Assembly: GCA_004764695.1 (NCBI GenBank)
Contig: CM015708.1
Location: 124,001 to 188,000 of the forward strand
Length of the DNA: 64,000 bases
Origin: Schizochytrium sp. TIO01
Lineage: Eukaryota > Sar > Bigyra > Thraustochytrida > Thraustochytriidae
Reading direction: 5' to 3'
Shown: one piece after another, positions 47,233 to 55,555 of the stretch
How positions within the stretch are numbered: position 1 is the stretch's first letter
How the letters are laid out: the number at the start of each line of letters is the position of its first letter
Program-made: the position numbers and the translations under genes
The notes under the pieces: generated by a model
The model's input: the letters and a program-made list of their open reading frames with translations, nothing else
Databases searched by the model: none
What the model was told of the DNA's origin: nothing

Positions 47233-47961
47233 ATGGTAGTTCTTACTCCGCACGTGACCGTCAAGGCCATGAGTGTTCATATGGGGGTTGCTGTTGACTT
47301 ATTCGATTTTGCTACTTCACACAGAAATTGTATCATCAAAAAAAAAAGGCAATGGAGATGCACATTCTATAGCGCAGGAATGGCTCTCAACCTTTATGAA
47401 AGCGGCCACTATATACTCTTCACAAGAGTTTTAGATGAGCAAGCTGTCTACAAAGAAATGGTAAGGCTGTTTAACACAAAACCAAAGACAGTTCTTCTCA
47501 GAAATCTGGTTCTCAAATACTACTATCCTAAACAGATTGTCTTGGATGATCTCTATGATAAATTGAATGGTTACACAATCGAGGATATTTTTCAAGGTCG
47601 CGCAGACAGCTTAAAACAACCCAACAAAGCTACCCGGGACTCTGAATCTGTCGAAGAATATACAAACGATGATGATGATGGTGATGATGATGATGATGAT
47701 GCGTGGCTAGACTCTTTGCAGCCCAAAACGAAGAGGAGACGCAGCTCAAAGACAAATGAGTCTCTTCACCAACCCACCGTAATCATGGACAAACAATCCT
47801 TTAGCGCAATGCGAGTCAGACCTTTCCCAGATAAGAAAATCACACTTAGTATTTTTACAAGTGGCGCAATAAATGCTGCAGGACTTAAAAGCGATGACGA
47901 CGTTGCTCTTGTGACCAATTACATAAATCTGACGCTGGTCCCAATAGTTGAATCCATTTAA
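47233..47961 (+). CDS. Second, divergent TBP-like protein with acidic insertion
   Basis: 242 residues from ATG at 47233. Residues 8-80 fit the first TBP repeat (VTVKAMSVHMG then TFYSAGMALNLYESGHYILFTR). The second repeat starts at ~84 (KPKTVLLRNLVLKYYYPKQIVLDDL), is interrupted by a ~70-residue insertion with an Asp/Glu run (139-157) and KRRR, and resumes at 190 (FSAMRVRPFP, then LSIFTSGAINAAGLKS). The SG..NAAG strand is the clearest signature. It could serve a different promoter class from the TBP at 16250, or act as a late-gene TBP as in beta- and gammaherpesviruses. Confidence 0.7.
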   Translation: MVVLTPHVTVKAMSVHMGVAVDLFDFATSHRNCIIKKKRQWRCTFYSAGMALNLYESGHYILFTRVLDEQAVYKEMVRLFNTKPKTVLLRNLVLKYYYPKQIVLDDLYDKLNGYTIEDIFQGRADSLKQPNKATRDSESVEEYTNDDDDGDDDDDDAWLDSLQPKTKRRRSSKTNESLHQPTVIMDKQSFSAMRVRPFPDKKITLSIFTSGAINAAGLKSDDDVALVTNYINLTLVPIVESI

Positions 47962-47991
47962 CATTAAGATTTTTGTTGTTTATGTGCAAAT

Positions 47992-50082
47992 CTAAATATC
48001 GATATTTGTTTTCTTGGATTGAGTTTGATTTTGGCAAGAATCGCCGAAAGCAGTAATAATATTCGAAGAAGAACTTTTATGTAAGGTTTTCCTCTTCTTT
48101 GTACTGATATTTTCCTTCTGTTGATTTTGATTGCCCGAACGAGGAGCATCCGGTGATGAAGTTGTGACAGCGTCTGCATCTAGAGACTGAGCTTGATCAC
48201 ACGACGACGCAGCTGCCGATCCTTTTTCTGATGAAATGTCTTGCAGTTTAAATTTATTGCATATGTCGCCAGGTAATTTTGCTATCACACTCGCCAAAAG
48301 TAGGTTATTCGAATGTTCTTTGAGATTACCTTTTTGAAACGTCATGATCAGCTCAACACAAGACTGGAGAATACCAGTATTTGTAGATTCTGATATTGGC
48401 TCCGATATCAGATCTTGCGGCATACTATTTGAATCGAAATTAAGTGAACTGTCCATCTGTGACTGGACTATTTTTGCAATTCGCTCAATCGTATTATACA
48501 GATTTTGTTTATCCTCAGTTTTGTACTTGTCTCGAACCAATTTCTTATATGTTGTCGCCAGAGAACCTTGGACTGCCTGGTAGACAGGATACAACTCTCT
48601 GTCCTTGCTTTCTTGGCAACTAAAAGAAAAATCATCTGGCACCTCGACGCCTTGATTGCACAAGTAAGCTTTTAAAACAACGTCCCATTTAGGCCCGACG
48701 TAATTTTTGTTCCATTTGACAAACTTAATCATAAACGTAAGTAGGCTCCGAACAGAGTTATCTTTCTCTTTTCTCTTCCGACACTCCTGCAGAACTGGAT
48801 TAGCACCAATTGATTCTAACCATTCCATAATAGGTTTTGACTTGTTCTTCTGATAGTTTGGATTTCCCAAAATCTCTTTTGCTTGATCAATAAAATTTGA
48901 AGAGACGCCATCGCTACCTACCGAGTCTGTTTTATTGCGATTCTGCAAATTGCTAGGAACTTCAGCCCTATTGTCAGAAACTTGCTCGTCATCTTGACCA
49001 TCTGAAAAGTGCGCCCCGCCATCATCGTCAGAATCTTGCGCGTCATCTTGACCATCTAAAATGTTCGTATCGCCATCATTGCTATTACTTTCATCACCAT
49101 TATCACCATTTACCGAAATAAATGAATCATCATTGCTTCTTTCATTTGATTGACGATCTGCGCTGATAATGGTATCATCACTTTTTTCGGTAGTTTGCTG
49201 CGGGCTTCTTTGTTCAGAACGAGCCTGTTGAGGAGTCAATGTCGCCAATGTCGAAAAGTCTAACTGCCGAGGAACATTATCATCATTTGTACCACCATCA
49301 GCATCGGTATTGTAACGTGGCTCACTATACTTCGACCCTGTCACAAATTGAATATGCCGTGTGCGGTCTCTAGCATCAAAATTCTGAGGCGGCGGCTGAG
49401 GCGCTTGCTGATTAAATTGCTGAGACAGCGGCAACGGATAAGGTTGCTGAGACAGCGGCTGATTTTGCTGATAAGGTTGCTGAGACAGCGGCAACGGATA
49501 AGGTTGCTGATTTTGCAGATTTTGCTGATCAAATTGCTGATATTGCAGATTTGGCTGATTTTGCAGATAAAATTGCTGAGGCGGCAACGGATAAGGTTGC
49601 TGAGGCGGCAACGGATAAGGTTGCTGAGGCGCTTGCTGATTAAATTGCTGATAAGGTTGCTGAGGCGGCGGCTGATATTGCTGAGGCGGCGGCTGATATT
49701 GCTGAGGCAGCGGCTGATATTGCTGATAAGGTTGCTGAGACAGCGGCAACGGATTAGGTTGCTGATTTTGCTGAGGCAGCGGCTGATATTGCTGAGGCGG
49801 CGGCTGATATTGCTGAGGCGGCGGCTGATATTGCTGAGGCGGCGGCTGATATTGCTGAGGCGGCGGCTGATATTGCTGAGGCGCTTGCTGAGACGCTTGC
49901 TGAGGCGCTTGCGGCATCGATTGATTGTCTGTTAGGATTCCGCGAGGATAGGTATTAAACTGAGACTGGCCTATGTTGAAGGGACTCTCTTGATTACCAT
50001 CTCGGTTAGAACTGTTTCCCCCGCCCCCGGACGGTGAATGATTCGCTCTTCGTGGCCCAGGAGTTTGATTTGCTCGCTTCAT
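47992..50082 (-). CDS. Pro/Gln-rich repeat protein with C-terminal helical domain
   Basis: 696 residues. Residues 1-50 are polar and basic. Residues ~50-235 are repeats of QQYQPPP, QQPYPLP and related, resembling prion-like or phase-separating domains. An acidic Asp/Ser-rich linker (~280-390) follows. A helical folded domain occupies ~395-610 (IMEWLESIGANPVLQE, VYQAVQGSLATTYKKL) and a basic tail with KKRK ends the protein. A loose resemblance to the C-terminal domain of 16896-18242 is seen. Probably a virion or replication-compartment component; function unknown. Confidence 0.75.
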   Translation of the reverse strand: MKRANQTPGPRRANHSPSGGGGNSSNRDGNQESPFNIGQSQFNTYPRGILTDNQSMPQAPQQASQQAPQQYQPPPQQYQPPPQQYQPPPQQYQPPPQQYQPLPQQNQQPNPLPLSQQPYQQYQPLPQQYQPPPQQYQPPPQQPYQQFNQQAPQQPYPLPPQQPYPLPPQQFYLQNQPNLQYQQFDQQNLQNQQPYPLPLSQQPYQQNQPLSQQPYPLPLSQQFNQQAPQPPPQNFDARDRTRHIQFVTGSKYSEPRYNTDADGGTNDDNVPRQLDFSTLATLTPQQARSEQRSPQQTTEKSDDTIISADRQSNERSNDDSFISVNGDNGDESNSNDGDTNILDGQDDAQDSDDDGGAHFSDGQDDEQVSDNRAEVPSNLQNRNKTDSVGSDGVSSNFIDQAKEILGNPNYQKNKSKPIMEWLESIGANPVLQECRKRKEKDNSVRSLLTFMIKFVKWNKNYVGPKWDVVLKAYLCNQGVEVPDDFSFSCQESKDRELYPVYQAVQGSLATTYKKLVRDKYKTEDKQNLYNTIERIAKIVQSQMDSSLNFDSNSMPQDLISEPISESTNTGILQSCVELIMTFQKGNLKEHSNNLLLASVIAKLPGDICNKFKLQDISSEKGSAAASSCDQAQSLDADAVTTSSPDAPRSGNQNQQKENISTKKRKTLHKSSSSNIITAFGDSCQNQTQSKKTNIDI

Positions 50083-50608
50083 GTCTGATCACCGTCTGGA
50101 GAAAGAGACACACACACCACCAACAAACAGCTTTGCGACGAGACAAGCTACAGGTAAGAGCTATAGCAACGTGCTCCAGCACAGTCGGTATCTCAGCTGA
50201 TGCAACCAATGACCAGCAAACACCGCGCAGAGTTCTTGATTCATCTTTGGTTCTTAACTTTACCGATCTACGTCGATTTTTTTTGGATGTCGGTTACACA
50301 CGAAAGTCGCTAATCAATACCCGAAGGTCTATATTTGTGACCCCTATGAGAATTGTCTAGCTAGGACTAAGTAGCGAAAAGGTCTATATCAACCATGTTA
50401 AAGTCTATATAGACTTTATCATAGTACTTCAGTGATCGTTTGCCAAAGTCGATATCTACTTTTTAAAGTCTATATCGACTTTTCCTCATAGAGTTTGTAT
50501 ATAAACTCTATGAAGTCTGTATCTAGAAACTACAAGTCTATATCTGGCAGTTCAAAGTCGATATGAATATACTTATCTCCATTTAGACAAAACACTAGTA
50601 ACATGAAG
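50083..50608. other. Intergenic region with palindrome cluster
   Basis: 526 bp between the divergently reading Pro/Gln-rich gene and the 3' end of the resolvase gene. Its right half holds the AAGTC(T/G)ATAT palindromes described separately. The left half (50083-50320) is probably the promoter of 47992-50082. No coding content is convincing. Confidence 0.6.
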
Positions 50609-50660
50609 TTAGTTAGATAAAGTCGATATCGACTTGGAGTTGTGGGATATAGACTTCGGG
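50320..50660. repeat. Cluster of AAAGTC(T/G)ATAT(A/C)GACTTT palindromes
   Basis: Perfect palindromes AAAGTCTATATAGACTTT (50400-50417) and AAGTCGATATCGACTT (50620-50635). One-mismatch forms lie at 50445-50462 and 50465-50482. Half-sites (GTCTATAT or GTCGATAT) occur near 50327, 50381, 50513, 50534, 50553 and 50647. An inverted repeat CATAGAGTTT-6 nt-AAACTCTATG lies at 50487-50512. Such arrays are typical of origins or multi-copy factor sites. The cluster runs into the 3' end of the RuvC-like resolvase gene, where it encodes repeated KSIS. Confidence 0.8.
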
Positions 50661-51223
50661 CTTCGTTGACCATCTAATTTTTTGTACTGTGTCTCACAAA
50701 ACCACATTGCTTGCAACAAGCTGTCTGCCATATCATCTGCTTTTGATTTGCTTAGACTATCACAGAATATTCTAGGATATTTATTCTTCACGAAATCAAT
50801 TGCTCTTTCTTTATTAATAGTATGGTTACTAGCTTTTTTACTAGGCCTCTTTGTGTTTCTTTTCTTAGTTACACGTGGCAAGGCGGTACCAAAGTGGGCT
50901 TTTATTGTCTGTGGTCTGGCGATAAGATAAGGTATGCCTTTCCCAAGCGCTATCCCAGCAGCCCCATGTTGAAAAGCTAAAAACTTTCGTCTCATCTGTT
51001 GCTCGATCACGATAGCCTCTATTTTTCGAATAAGTTTTCCTATAGGTGAAGTAGTATGGTTGAAGAATAAGCTTTCCGCTAGTCGCAGTATTTCATTCTC
51101 TGTTACATCCTTCATTCGTTTTCCAAAACTAAGTCTATCCAAGAAAAGAATTTTTTCTTTCTTACAGTCAAACACACATACACCAATATTAACAATGCCT
51201 GGGTCAAGACTCAAAATGATCAT
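50609..51223 (-). CDS. RuvC-like Holliday junction resolvase
   Basis: 204 residues. RNase H-fold signature: D7 in LSLDPGIVNIGV, E74 in IVIEQQMRRKF, and the acidic pair D163/D164 with D167 in SKADDMADSLLQAMWF. A basic insertion (KKRNTKRPSKK) and RPQTIK precede the last motif, as in poxvirus A22-type and other viral resolvases. It should resolve recombination or replication intermediates before packaging by the terminase. The 3' end is formed by the palindrome cluster and encodes KSISHNSKSIS. Length and motif order are normal for the family. Confidence 0.85.
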   Translation of the reverse strand: MIILSLDPGIVNIGVCVFDCKKEKILFLDRLSFGKRMKDVTENEILRLAESLFFNHTTSPIGKLIRKIEAIVIEQQMRRKFLAFQHGAAGIALGKGIPYLIARPQTIKAHFGTALPRVTKKRNTKRPSKKASNHTINKERAIDFVKNKYPRIFCDSLSKSKADDMADSLLQAMWFCETQYKKLDGQRSPKSISHNSKSISTLSN

Positions 51224-51696
51224 TTTTTGTTTTTACTTGTAACCTGTTTTTGTATGTTTTTTAGTTTATTTTCCATCTAAATCACGTGACTAAAGTATTG
51301 TACATGTATATATTAAAAACATAAAAAAAATAAATAGAGTTTAGGTGAGGTCAATTAGATTAACATTTTCTTTTGGTGGACTGGAAATTTGCTCCTTTTT
51401 GATTGCGGTAAGCTGCGCCGAAGCTTCATTGCGGCTAGAATTCTGGTTGGTATACACTGTTACAGTTGATGCGCGAATATTAATGCTCAGTTGTGGTGCT
51501 GAGAGAGGCATTTTTAAAATCGAATGTTTTTATATATTTATTTATGAATCACAGACTAAAGAGTTCGGTTGAGCTCTAGGGTTTACTTGTAAATATATTA
51601 TTTTATTTTATTACTTTACAAAGATTTCTATATGAATCAACTATAATAATATTAATAATATCAATCATAATAATAGATGAAGTTGAACCAGTAATT
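51224..51696. other. AT-rich intergenic region with a possible broken small ORF
   Basis: 473 bp between divergent genes. On the minus strand an ATG at 51512 (MPLSAPQLSI) reads 25 codons to a stop. If one A of the AAA near 51480 were absent the frame would continue to 51341, giving a polar peptide ending NVNLIDLT. This may be a decayed small gene or a sequence error. The rest is AT-rich promoter-like DNA. Confidence 0.35.
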
Positions 51697-52398
51697 ATGA
51701 GCGAGCATATTCATGTTTTCCAAGCTATAGAGCAGACATGTGAAAATCATGTCGTTATCCATAGATTCCAGTGTTTGGATTGTGCAGAGGTTCATGAATG
51801 CGCAGAAGACAGGTGCCAGAACCTTGTTTATAATCGAGACCAGACGCACGTATGCACACTCACAGGCCTGTGCCACGGACCACGCATCTTTGAGCGTTTC
51901 CCTACCAACAATGGCCAGAACTTTAATAGTGTAAGCGATGTTCTATATATCCCGCGAGTAAAAAAATGCCAGCAAATAAAAAACAAGGTTCTGACCTATG
52001 ACTTTATTCTTGAGATTTTAAATAGCCATACTATAATAGAAAAGCCAAGTCTGACGGAGACTCACAAACAGCAACTCATGAAGCAAATAATTGATCTGTG
52101 GGCTGTATTCATTCATTTTAAAGAGGTCAAAAAACAAGACCTGCGCCGCAAAGACCGCCGCGCCTTTGTAGTGTCTATCTTATTTTCTTTAAAAGATGGC
52201 TTTTGTACACATAAGAAAAAATATGTGGTCTCGCCACATCCTCAAATAGAATTATGCCTCCTCAACAAAAAAAGGCGCTATAATAAATTTAGTATTTCGG
52301 ATATACGCTACGGGAAAAACTTAATTCGCAGTGCATTCGAAGACACAAACGATAACAAAATGCCAATAACCGAAATCAATATAAACGATATATTATAA
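51697..52398 (+). CDS. Zinc-binding candidate late-transcription factor
   Basis: 233 residues. The N-terminal ~60 residues are a dense metal-binding module: C15, H18, H22, C26, C29, H33, C35, C40, then H51, C53 and C59 in HVCTLTGLC. The CLDC...HEC....C and C.LTG.C arrangement resembles zinc regions in herpesvirus late-gene factors of the UL92 type and some large-DNA-virus late factors. The C-terminal 130 residues are helical and basic. If correct it would join the viral TBP in late initiation. The call is by pattern only and would need a profile search. Confidence 0.6.
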   Translation: MSEHIHVFQAIEQTCENHVVIHRFQCLDCAEVHECAEDRCQNLVYNRDQTHVCTLTGLCHGPRIFERFPTNNGQNFNSVSDVLYIPRVKKCQQIKNKVLTYDFILEILNSHTIIEKPSLTETHKQQLMKQIIDLWAVFIHFKEVKKQDLRRKDRRAFVVSILFSLKDGFCTHKKKYVVSPHPQIELCLLNKKRRYNKFSISDIRYGKNLIRSAFEDTNDNKMPITEININDIL

Positions 52399-52478
52399 AC
52401 TTTTAAAACTATAAATAAAAAAACAAAATACTAATAATCTTAGAATCGTTTTTTTTTTAAAGGCTAGTGGTCTAAAGA

Positions 52479-52826
52479 ATGGATAATATCTGTTTTTTAA
52501 TTTACAACTTCAAGCCGAGCGACTATGTTGAGTTTTCTAACTATCTTAGCAGAGAAGCGAACGCCAAGTGTTGCGGTGTTTTGACCCTCGAGACCCAGAT
52601 CCCCTGTACCGTATTTATGATCCAACGTAGTCTGATGGTTGAAAACATTGTTAAAATTATGAAACATGATGATTTTAGTATTCTTACCAATATTATGATG
52701 AAAGTAAGTACTATTCACGAAAAGTATCCTTTTGTTTTCGAGCAAATGAAAGAGAATGATAAGCATACCATTAATGCACTGATAGGGAAAAGGCAAGCAA
52801 TCAGTATACTTGAACAGCAATCAGCT

Positions 52827-52857
<31 letters not shown>

Positions 52858-52868
52858 ACATTCTATAG
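52479..52868 (+). CDS. Hypothetical protein with polyglutamine tail
   Basis: 129 residues. Mixed helices without known motif (KPSDYVEFSNYLSREANAKCC; VENIVKIMKHDDFSILTNIM). The C-terminus is a Gln run (CAA/CAG repeats) followed by YIL*, a variable microsatellite inside the gene. It starts 80 bp after the zinc protein gene on the same strand. Confidence 0.6.
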
Positions 52869-52891
52869 AACAATATAAACAATTTGTGCAA

Positions 52892-53422
52892 ATGGATTTG
52901 ATTCAAAATCTGAACATGTTTTCCCAGAGGACGTTGGCAATTCTAGAGGATGGGCGTTGCTTCTGTGTGGCACAGGGGATCGACTTGATGTCTCCTGAAG
53001 TTCTTCTTTATGCCAGTCTCCAAGGTGCCCAGAGCACCTCAGCCCAATCAGTTTACTTGCACTTTTATGCAGCTAAACTTCCACTTGATCAACTAATTTC
53101 ATACTTACAATTTATACTAAGCAAGCAAGTTGTTGAGCAACGTAATAAATTGTCTCACAAGCCCAAGCCTGCGTGTCCAAGACAACCAACCACAACTGCG
53201 ACGCCTACATGGCGCACCTTAGTTGCGCTTCAAAAAGGTATCAACAAAACACGCTGGATTTATGCTGACGCATTGTTTCATGCATTAATCTTCACGGTTT
53301 TTAAAGAGAGTAGAGCACATCACGAGCTCTGTGTGCTTGCAAGAGAGAATATTTCGACTCTTGTAGCCGAACAAGCGGAAAACAAATCTTTTTATGTCTC
53401 AACACTAACAGAGTTCAAATAA
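52892..53422 (+). CDS. Hypothetical protein
   Basis: 176 residues from ATG at 52892 (a GTG two codons earlier is not needed), 23 bp after the preceding stop. N-terminal half looks alpha/beta (FSQRTLAILEDGRCFCVAQG; VYLHFYAAKLPLDQLISYL), a Pro/Thr linker near 90-105 and a helical end. No family recognised. Confidence 0.6.
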   Translation: MDLIQNLNMFSQRTLAILEDGRCFCVAQGIDLMSPEVLLYASLQGAQSTSAQSVYLHFYAAKLPLDQLISYLQFILSKQVVEQRNKLSHKPKPACPRQPTTTATPTWRTLVALQKGINKTRWIYADALFHALIFTVFKESRAHHELCVLARENISTLVAEQAENKSFYVSTLTEFK

Positions 53423-53492
53423 GAGTCATCATTTTTTTGTATTTATTTTATTTATTTTATTTTGTATTGGGTGATTAGGGCTTCTTTTCTGA

Positions 53493-53912
53493 TCAGTAGT
53501 ACTGCGAATAACCAAGGCTTGATTGCTTCATGCAACAAATCCAGGTAATTGCTGCTGACGACAACCCAAAAACCAGGACAACAGCAGAAACCGTAAGTAT
53601 TGTATAGAAAACAGAATAGCTCGAGCTTTCATTAACTTGAACAAAGATTACCCCATCACTGCCTCCGATAGAAGGATATGCTGTTGGCGTTCCTGTTGGT
53701 CCATAGGTACCAAAGTCTGTATCATCTCCATCTTCGCTGCTCGAGTATGAATCATCCGGAACCGGGGCCGCTGTTGTATAATTAGATAAAGGGTCATCAT
53801 TTTCTGGAAACCCCGACACAGAGGAGTAGTCATCGCTGCTAGGACTTTGTGTGCTCTGAGCATGTGCGAAGCATAGCAAACAAAACAGAGCCAAACACCA
53901 TAGAGTCCTCAT
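53493..53912 (-). CDS. Small mucin-like type I membrane protein
   Basis: 139 residues. Signal peptide 1-18 (LWCLALFCLLCFAHA). Ser/Thr/Asp/Pro-rich ectodomain of ~75 residues that could be O-glycosylated and has N-glycosylation sites (NYTT, NESS). One transmembrane helix near 104-126 (TILTVSAVVLVFGLSSAAITWICC). A short tail KQSSLGYSQYY with tyrosine-based sorting possibilities. Likely an envelope or host-surface protein. Confidence 0.75.
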   Translation of the reverse strand: MRTLWCLALFCLLCFAHAQSTQSPSSDDYSSVSGFPENDDPLSNYTTAAPVPDDSYSSSEDGDDTDFGTYGPTGTPTAYPSIGGSDGVIFVQVNESSSYSVFYTILTVSAVVLVFGLSSAAITWICCMKQSSLGYSQYY

Positions 53913-54116
53913 ATTAATTATGGTAATTAAAAAAAATAATAATAAACAGACGTCCTTTTAAAGTGTACCTAACGACCTACTTTATCCTTATATCTCTCGC
54001 GCCCAATTACCCATATATGGTTGAAATGATTTAAATATTAAAAAGCGTACATTAAAAAAGTAAAGCGACTGGAAATTGTCAACGAATACAATCTGAACAA
54101 ACTCCAAAACCAAATC

Positions 54117-54779
54117 ATGGTTGCAAAGTTGATCCGCCAGACAAATGACTGCTACGACAATTCGTATGATCATACGAATGAATTTGAAGATGACGATGCA
54201 GAATACGCGTGGTTTTTGGAGTCACTACCGTCTATGTTCCAAAGCGAAGAGTCGCGCTTCTTGATGAGTCACTACCTATGGAATGGACAAGACCGCGTAG
54301 ACATGCTGGCATCGCATTTACGATTGTGTGATCTATTGAGAAGAATTGAATTTATCCAAACTGGTCACTTTCCTGATGACATCACTCTGATTAGTTTATT
54401 GCGCAGCAATTGCATTGGCGAGAACCAGGTTGTAGACCTTGTGTGTACACCTGAACATGACGAGATGCACTATGACCTGTTTTTACAGTGCCTTTCCAGC
54501 ATGTTTAGGTCATTCAAACAAGAGTTTATTATCAATCAATATATTTGGCGAGGTCATACAAGGCTGAACATGCTTATCTTTCATCTTCGACTTTATGATT
54601 TAGCTCGACGCAACTATTACACTCACTTCAAAGAACATCCTTCAGAAATGACCTTGAATTGTATTATGCGCCAAACCTCGCGAAAGGCAAAGCTGCTTCA
54701 ATCGCTTGCCAGTCTTGTAAAAGATGGTTCATTTCCTCAATTAAAAACTTTCCAAGCTCTGAAGCCAACATTATGTTAA
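54117..54779 (+). CDS. Protein with internal duplication, unknown
   Basis: 220 residues. Two copies of a ~75-residue unit: AEYAWFLESLPSMFQSEESR...LASHLRLCDLLRR (about 25-97) and MHYDLFLQCLSSMFRSFKQE...LIFHLRLYDLARR (about 117-188), each predicted helical. The duplication suggests a two-fold symmetric fold. No family recognised. Confidence 0.65.
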   Translation: MVAKLIRQTNDCYDNSYDHTNEFEDDDAEYAWFLESLPSMFQSEESRFLMSHYLWNGQDRVDMLASHLRLCDLLRRIEFIQTGHFPDDITLISLLRSNCIGENQVVDLVCTPEHDEMHYDLFLQCLSSMFRSFKQEFIINQYIWRGHTRLNMLIFHLRLYDLARRNYYTHFKEHPSEMTLNCIMRQTSRKAKLLQSLASLVKDGSFPQLKTFQALKPTLC

Positions 54780-54904
54780 GACTAGCATAGTATAAGACTA
54801 AGATGCAAAGTTTATATATTATATATATATATATTTTAAAATTTAATCCGAATACTTGTTTGCTCGATTAGTGTCTCCAACTCTTCTGATCATCATACCA
54901 CCAA

Positions 54905-55555
54905 ATGGTATTTTTCAATTGGCTACTAAATCCAAATGGCCAACTTGGTAACCAAGCCGATCAACAGGAAGACTATCTCCGCAACTCTAGCCGCGATGAA
55001 TTAAGAAAACTTCTTAGTGATCAAGATATAAAGGTCCGCATTTTGATCAAAGCACTTGAACGCCAGAGTAAGCGTGCAATTCGCGACCAAAAACAAACTC
55101 AAAAACAGCTTACATCAGCATTATCAAAATCCCAAATTGAATATGCTCAAGTTATTGCTTCAAAAATTGCATTTATGAAGAGATCTGCTTTGCGTTCATA
55201 CACATTATCTGTGAAGCTTCAAATAGTTAAAGAAATGATTTCAAATGCCATTAATTCTAGCGAGATTTCAGAGGATTTAAGTAACATTCTTCAAGTTGTC
55301 GAGCACATGCAACCAGAAGACATCGACATACCAAAACTGGAAGCCCAACTAGCTGGTATTGACAAAGAATGGAATAGTATTGACCAAGCTCTAGAACCTA
55401 AGCTCCAGGAGGTATCTAGTGATGCATCAGAGATCTTTAATTATTCACTTGAGGCTTCGGCACTGGACAAGTTTCAGGACGTGTGGGAAGGTCACGATTC
55501 AGAAATTAGCTCGAAGGATTTGAGTATAAATACAGTCGGTAAGACTCGCGGTTAA
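54905..55555 (+). CDS. ESCRT-III (CHMP/Snf7-like) protein
   Basis: 216 residues, the usual size of CHMP proteins. The N-terminal MVFFNWLLNP is a hydrophobic, membrane-insertion-like start. It continues with the Snf7 helical core: ALERQSKRAIRDQKQTQKQL, then SALSKSQIEYAQVIASKIAF (compare CHMP1 ALL.KN.ECARVYAENAI), KRSALRSYTLSVKLQIVKEMI, and the acid helix VEHMQPEDIDIPKLEAQLAG. A C-terminal tail of ~40 residues follows without an obvious Vps4-binding MIM motif. ESCRT-III polymers cut membranes from inside the neck, so a role in budding or nuclear egress is suggested. Stop shared with 55552-56343 in one TTAA. Confidence 0.75.
   Translation: MVFFNWLLNPNGQLGNQADQQEDYLRNSSRDELRKLLSDQDIKVRILIKALERQSKRAIRDQKQTQKQLTSALSKSQIEYAQVIASKIAFMKRSALRSYTLSVKLQIVKEMISNAINSSEISEDLSNILQVVEHMQPEDIDIPKLEAQLAGIDKEWNSIDQALEPKLQEVSSDASEIFNYSLEASALDKFQDVWEGHDSEISSKDLSINTVGKTRG

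Noticed and set aside
49348-49935. Arg/Leu-rich frame opposite the Pro/Gln-rich gene
   Set aside because: Shadow of the YQPPPQQ repeats.
50034-50360. 108-codon rightward frame over the promoter and palindrome region
   Set aside because: Starts at GTG, overlaps the start of 47992-50082 and enters the palindrome cluster; no support.
51345-51572. 75-codon rightward frame
   Set aside because: GTG start, hydrophobic and without homologous pattern; the opposite strand has a more protein-like reading.
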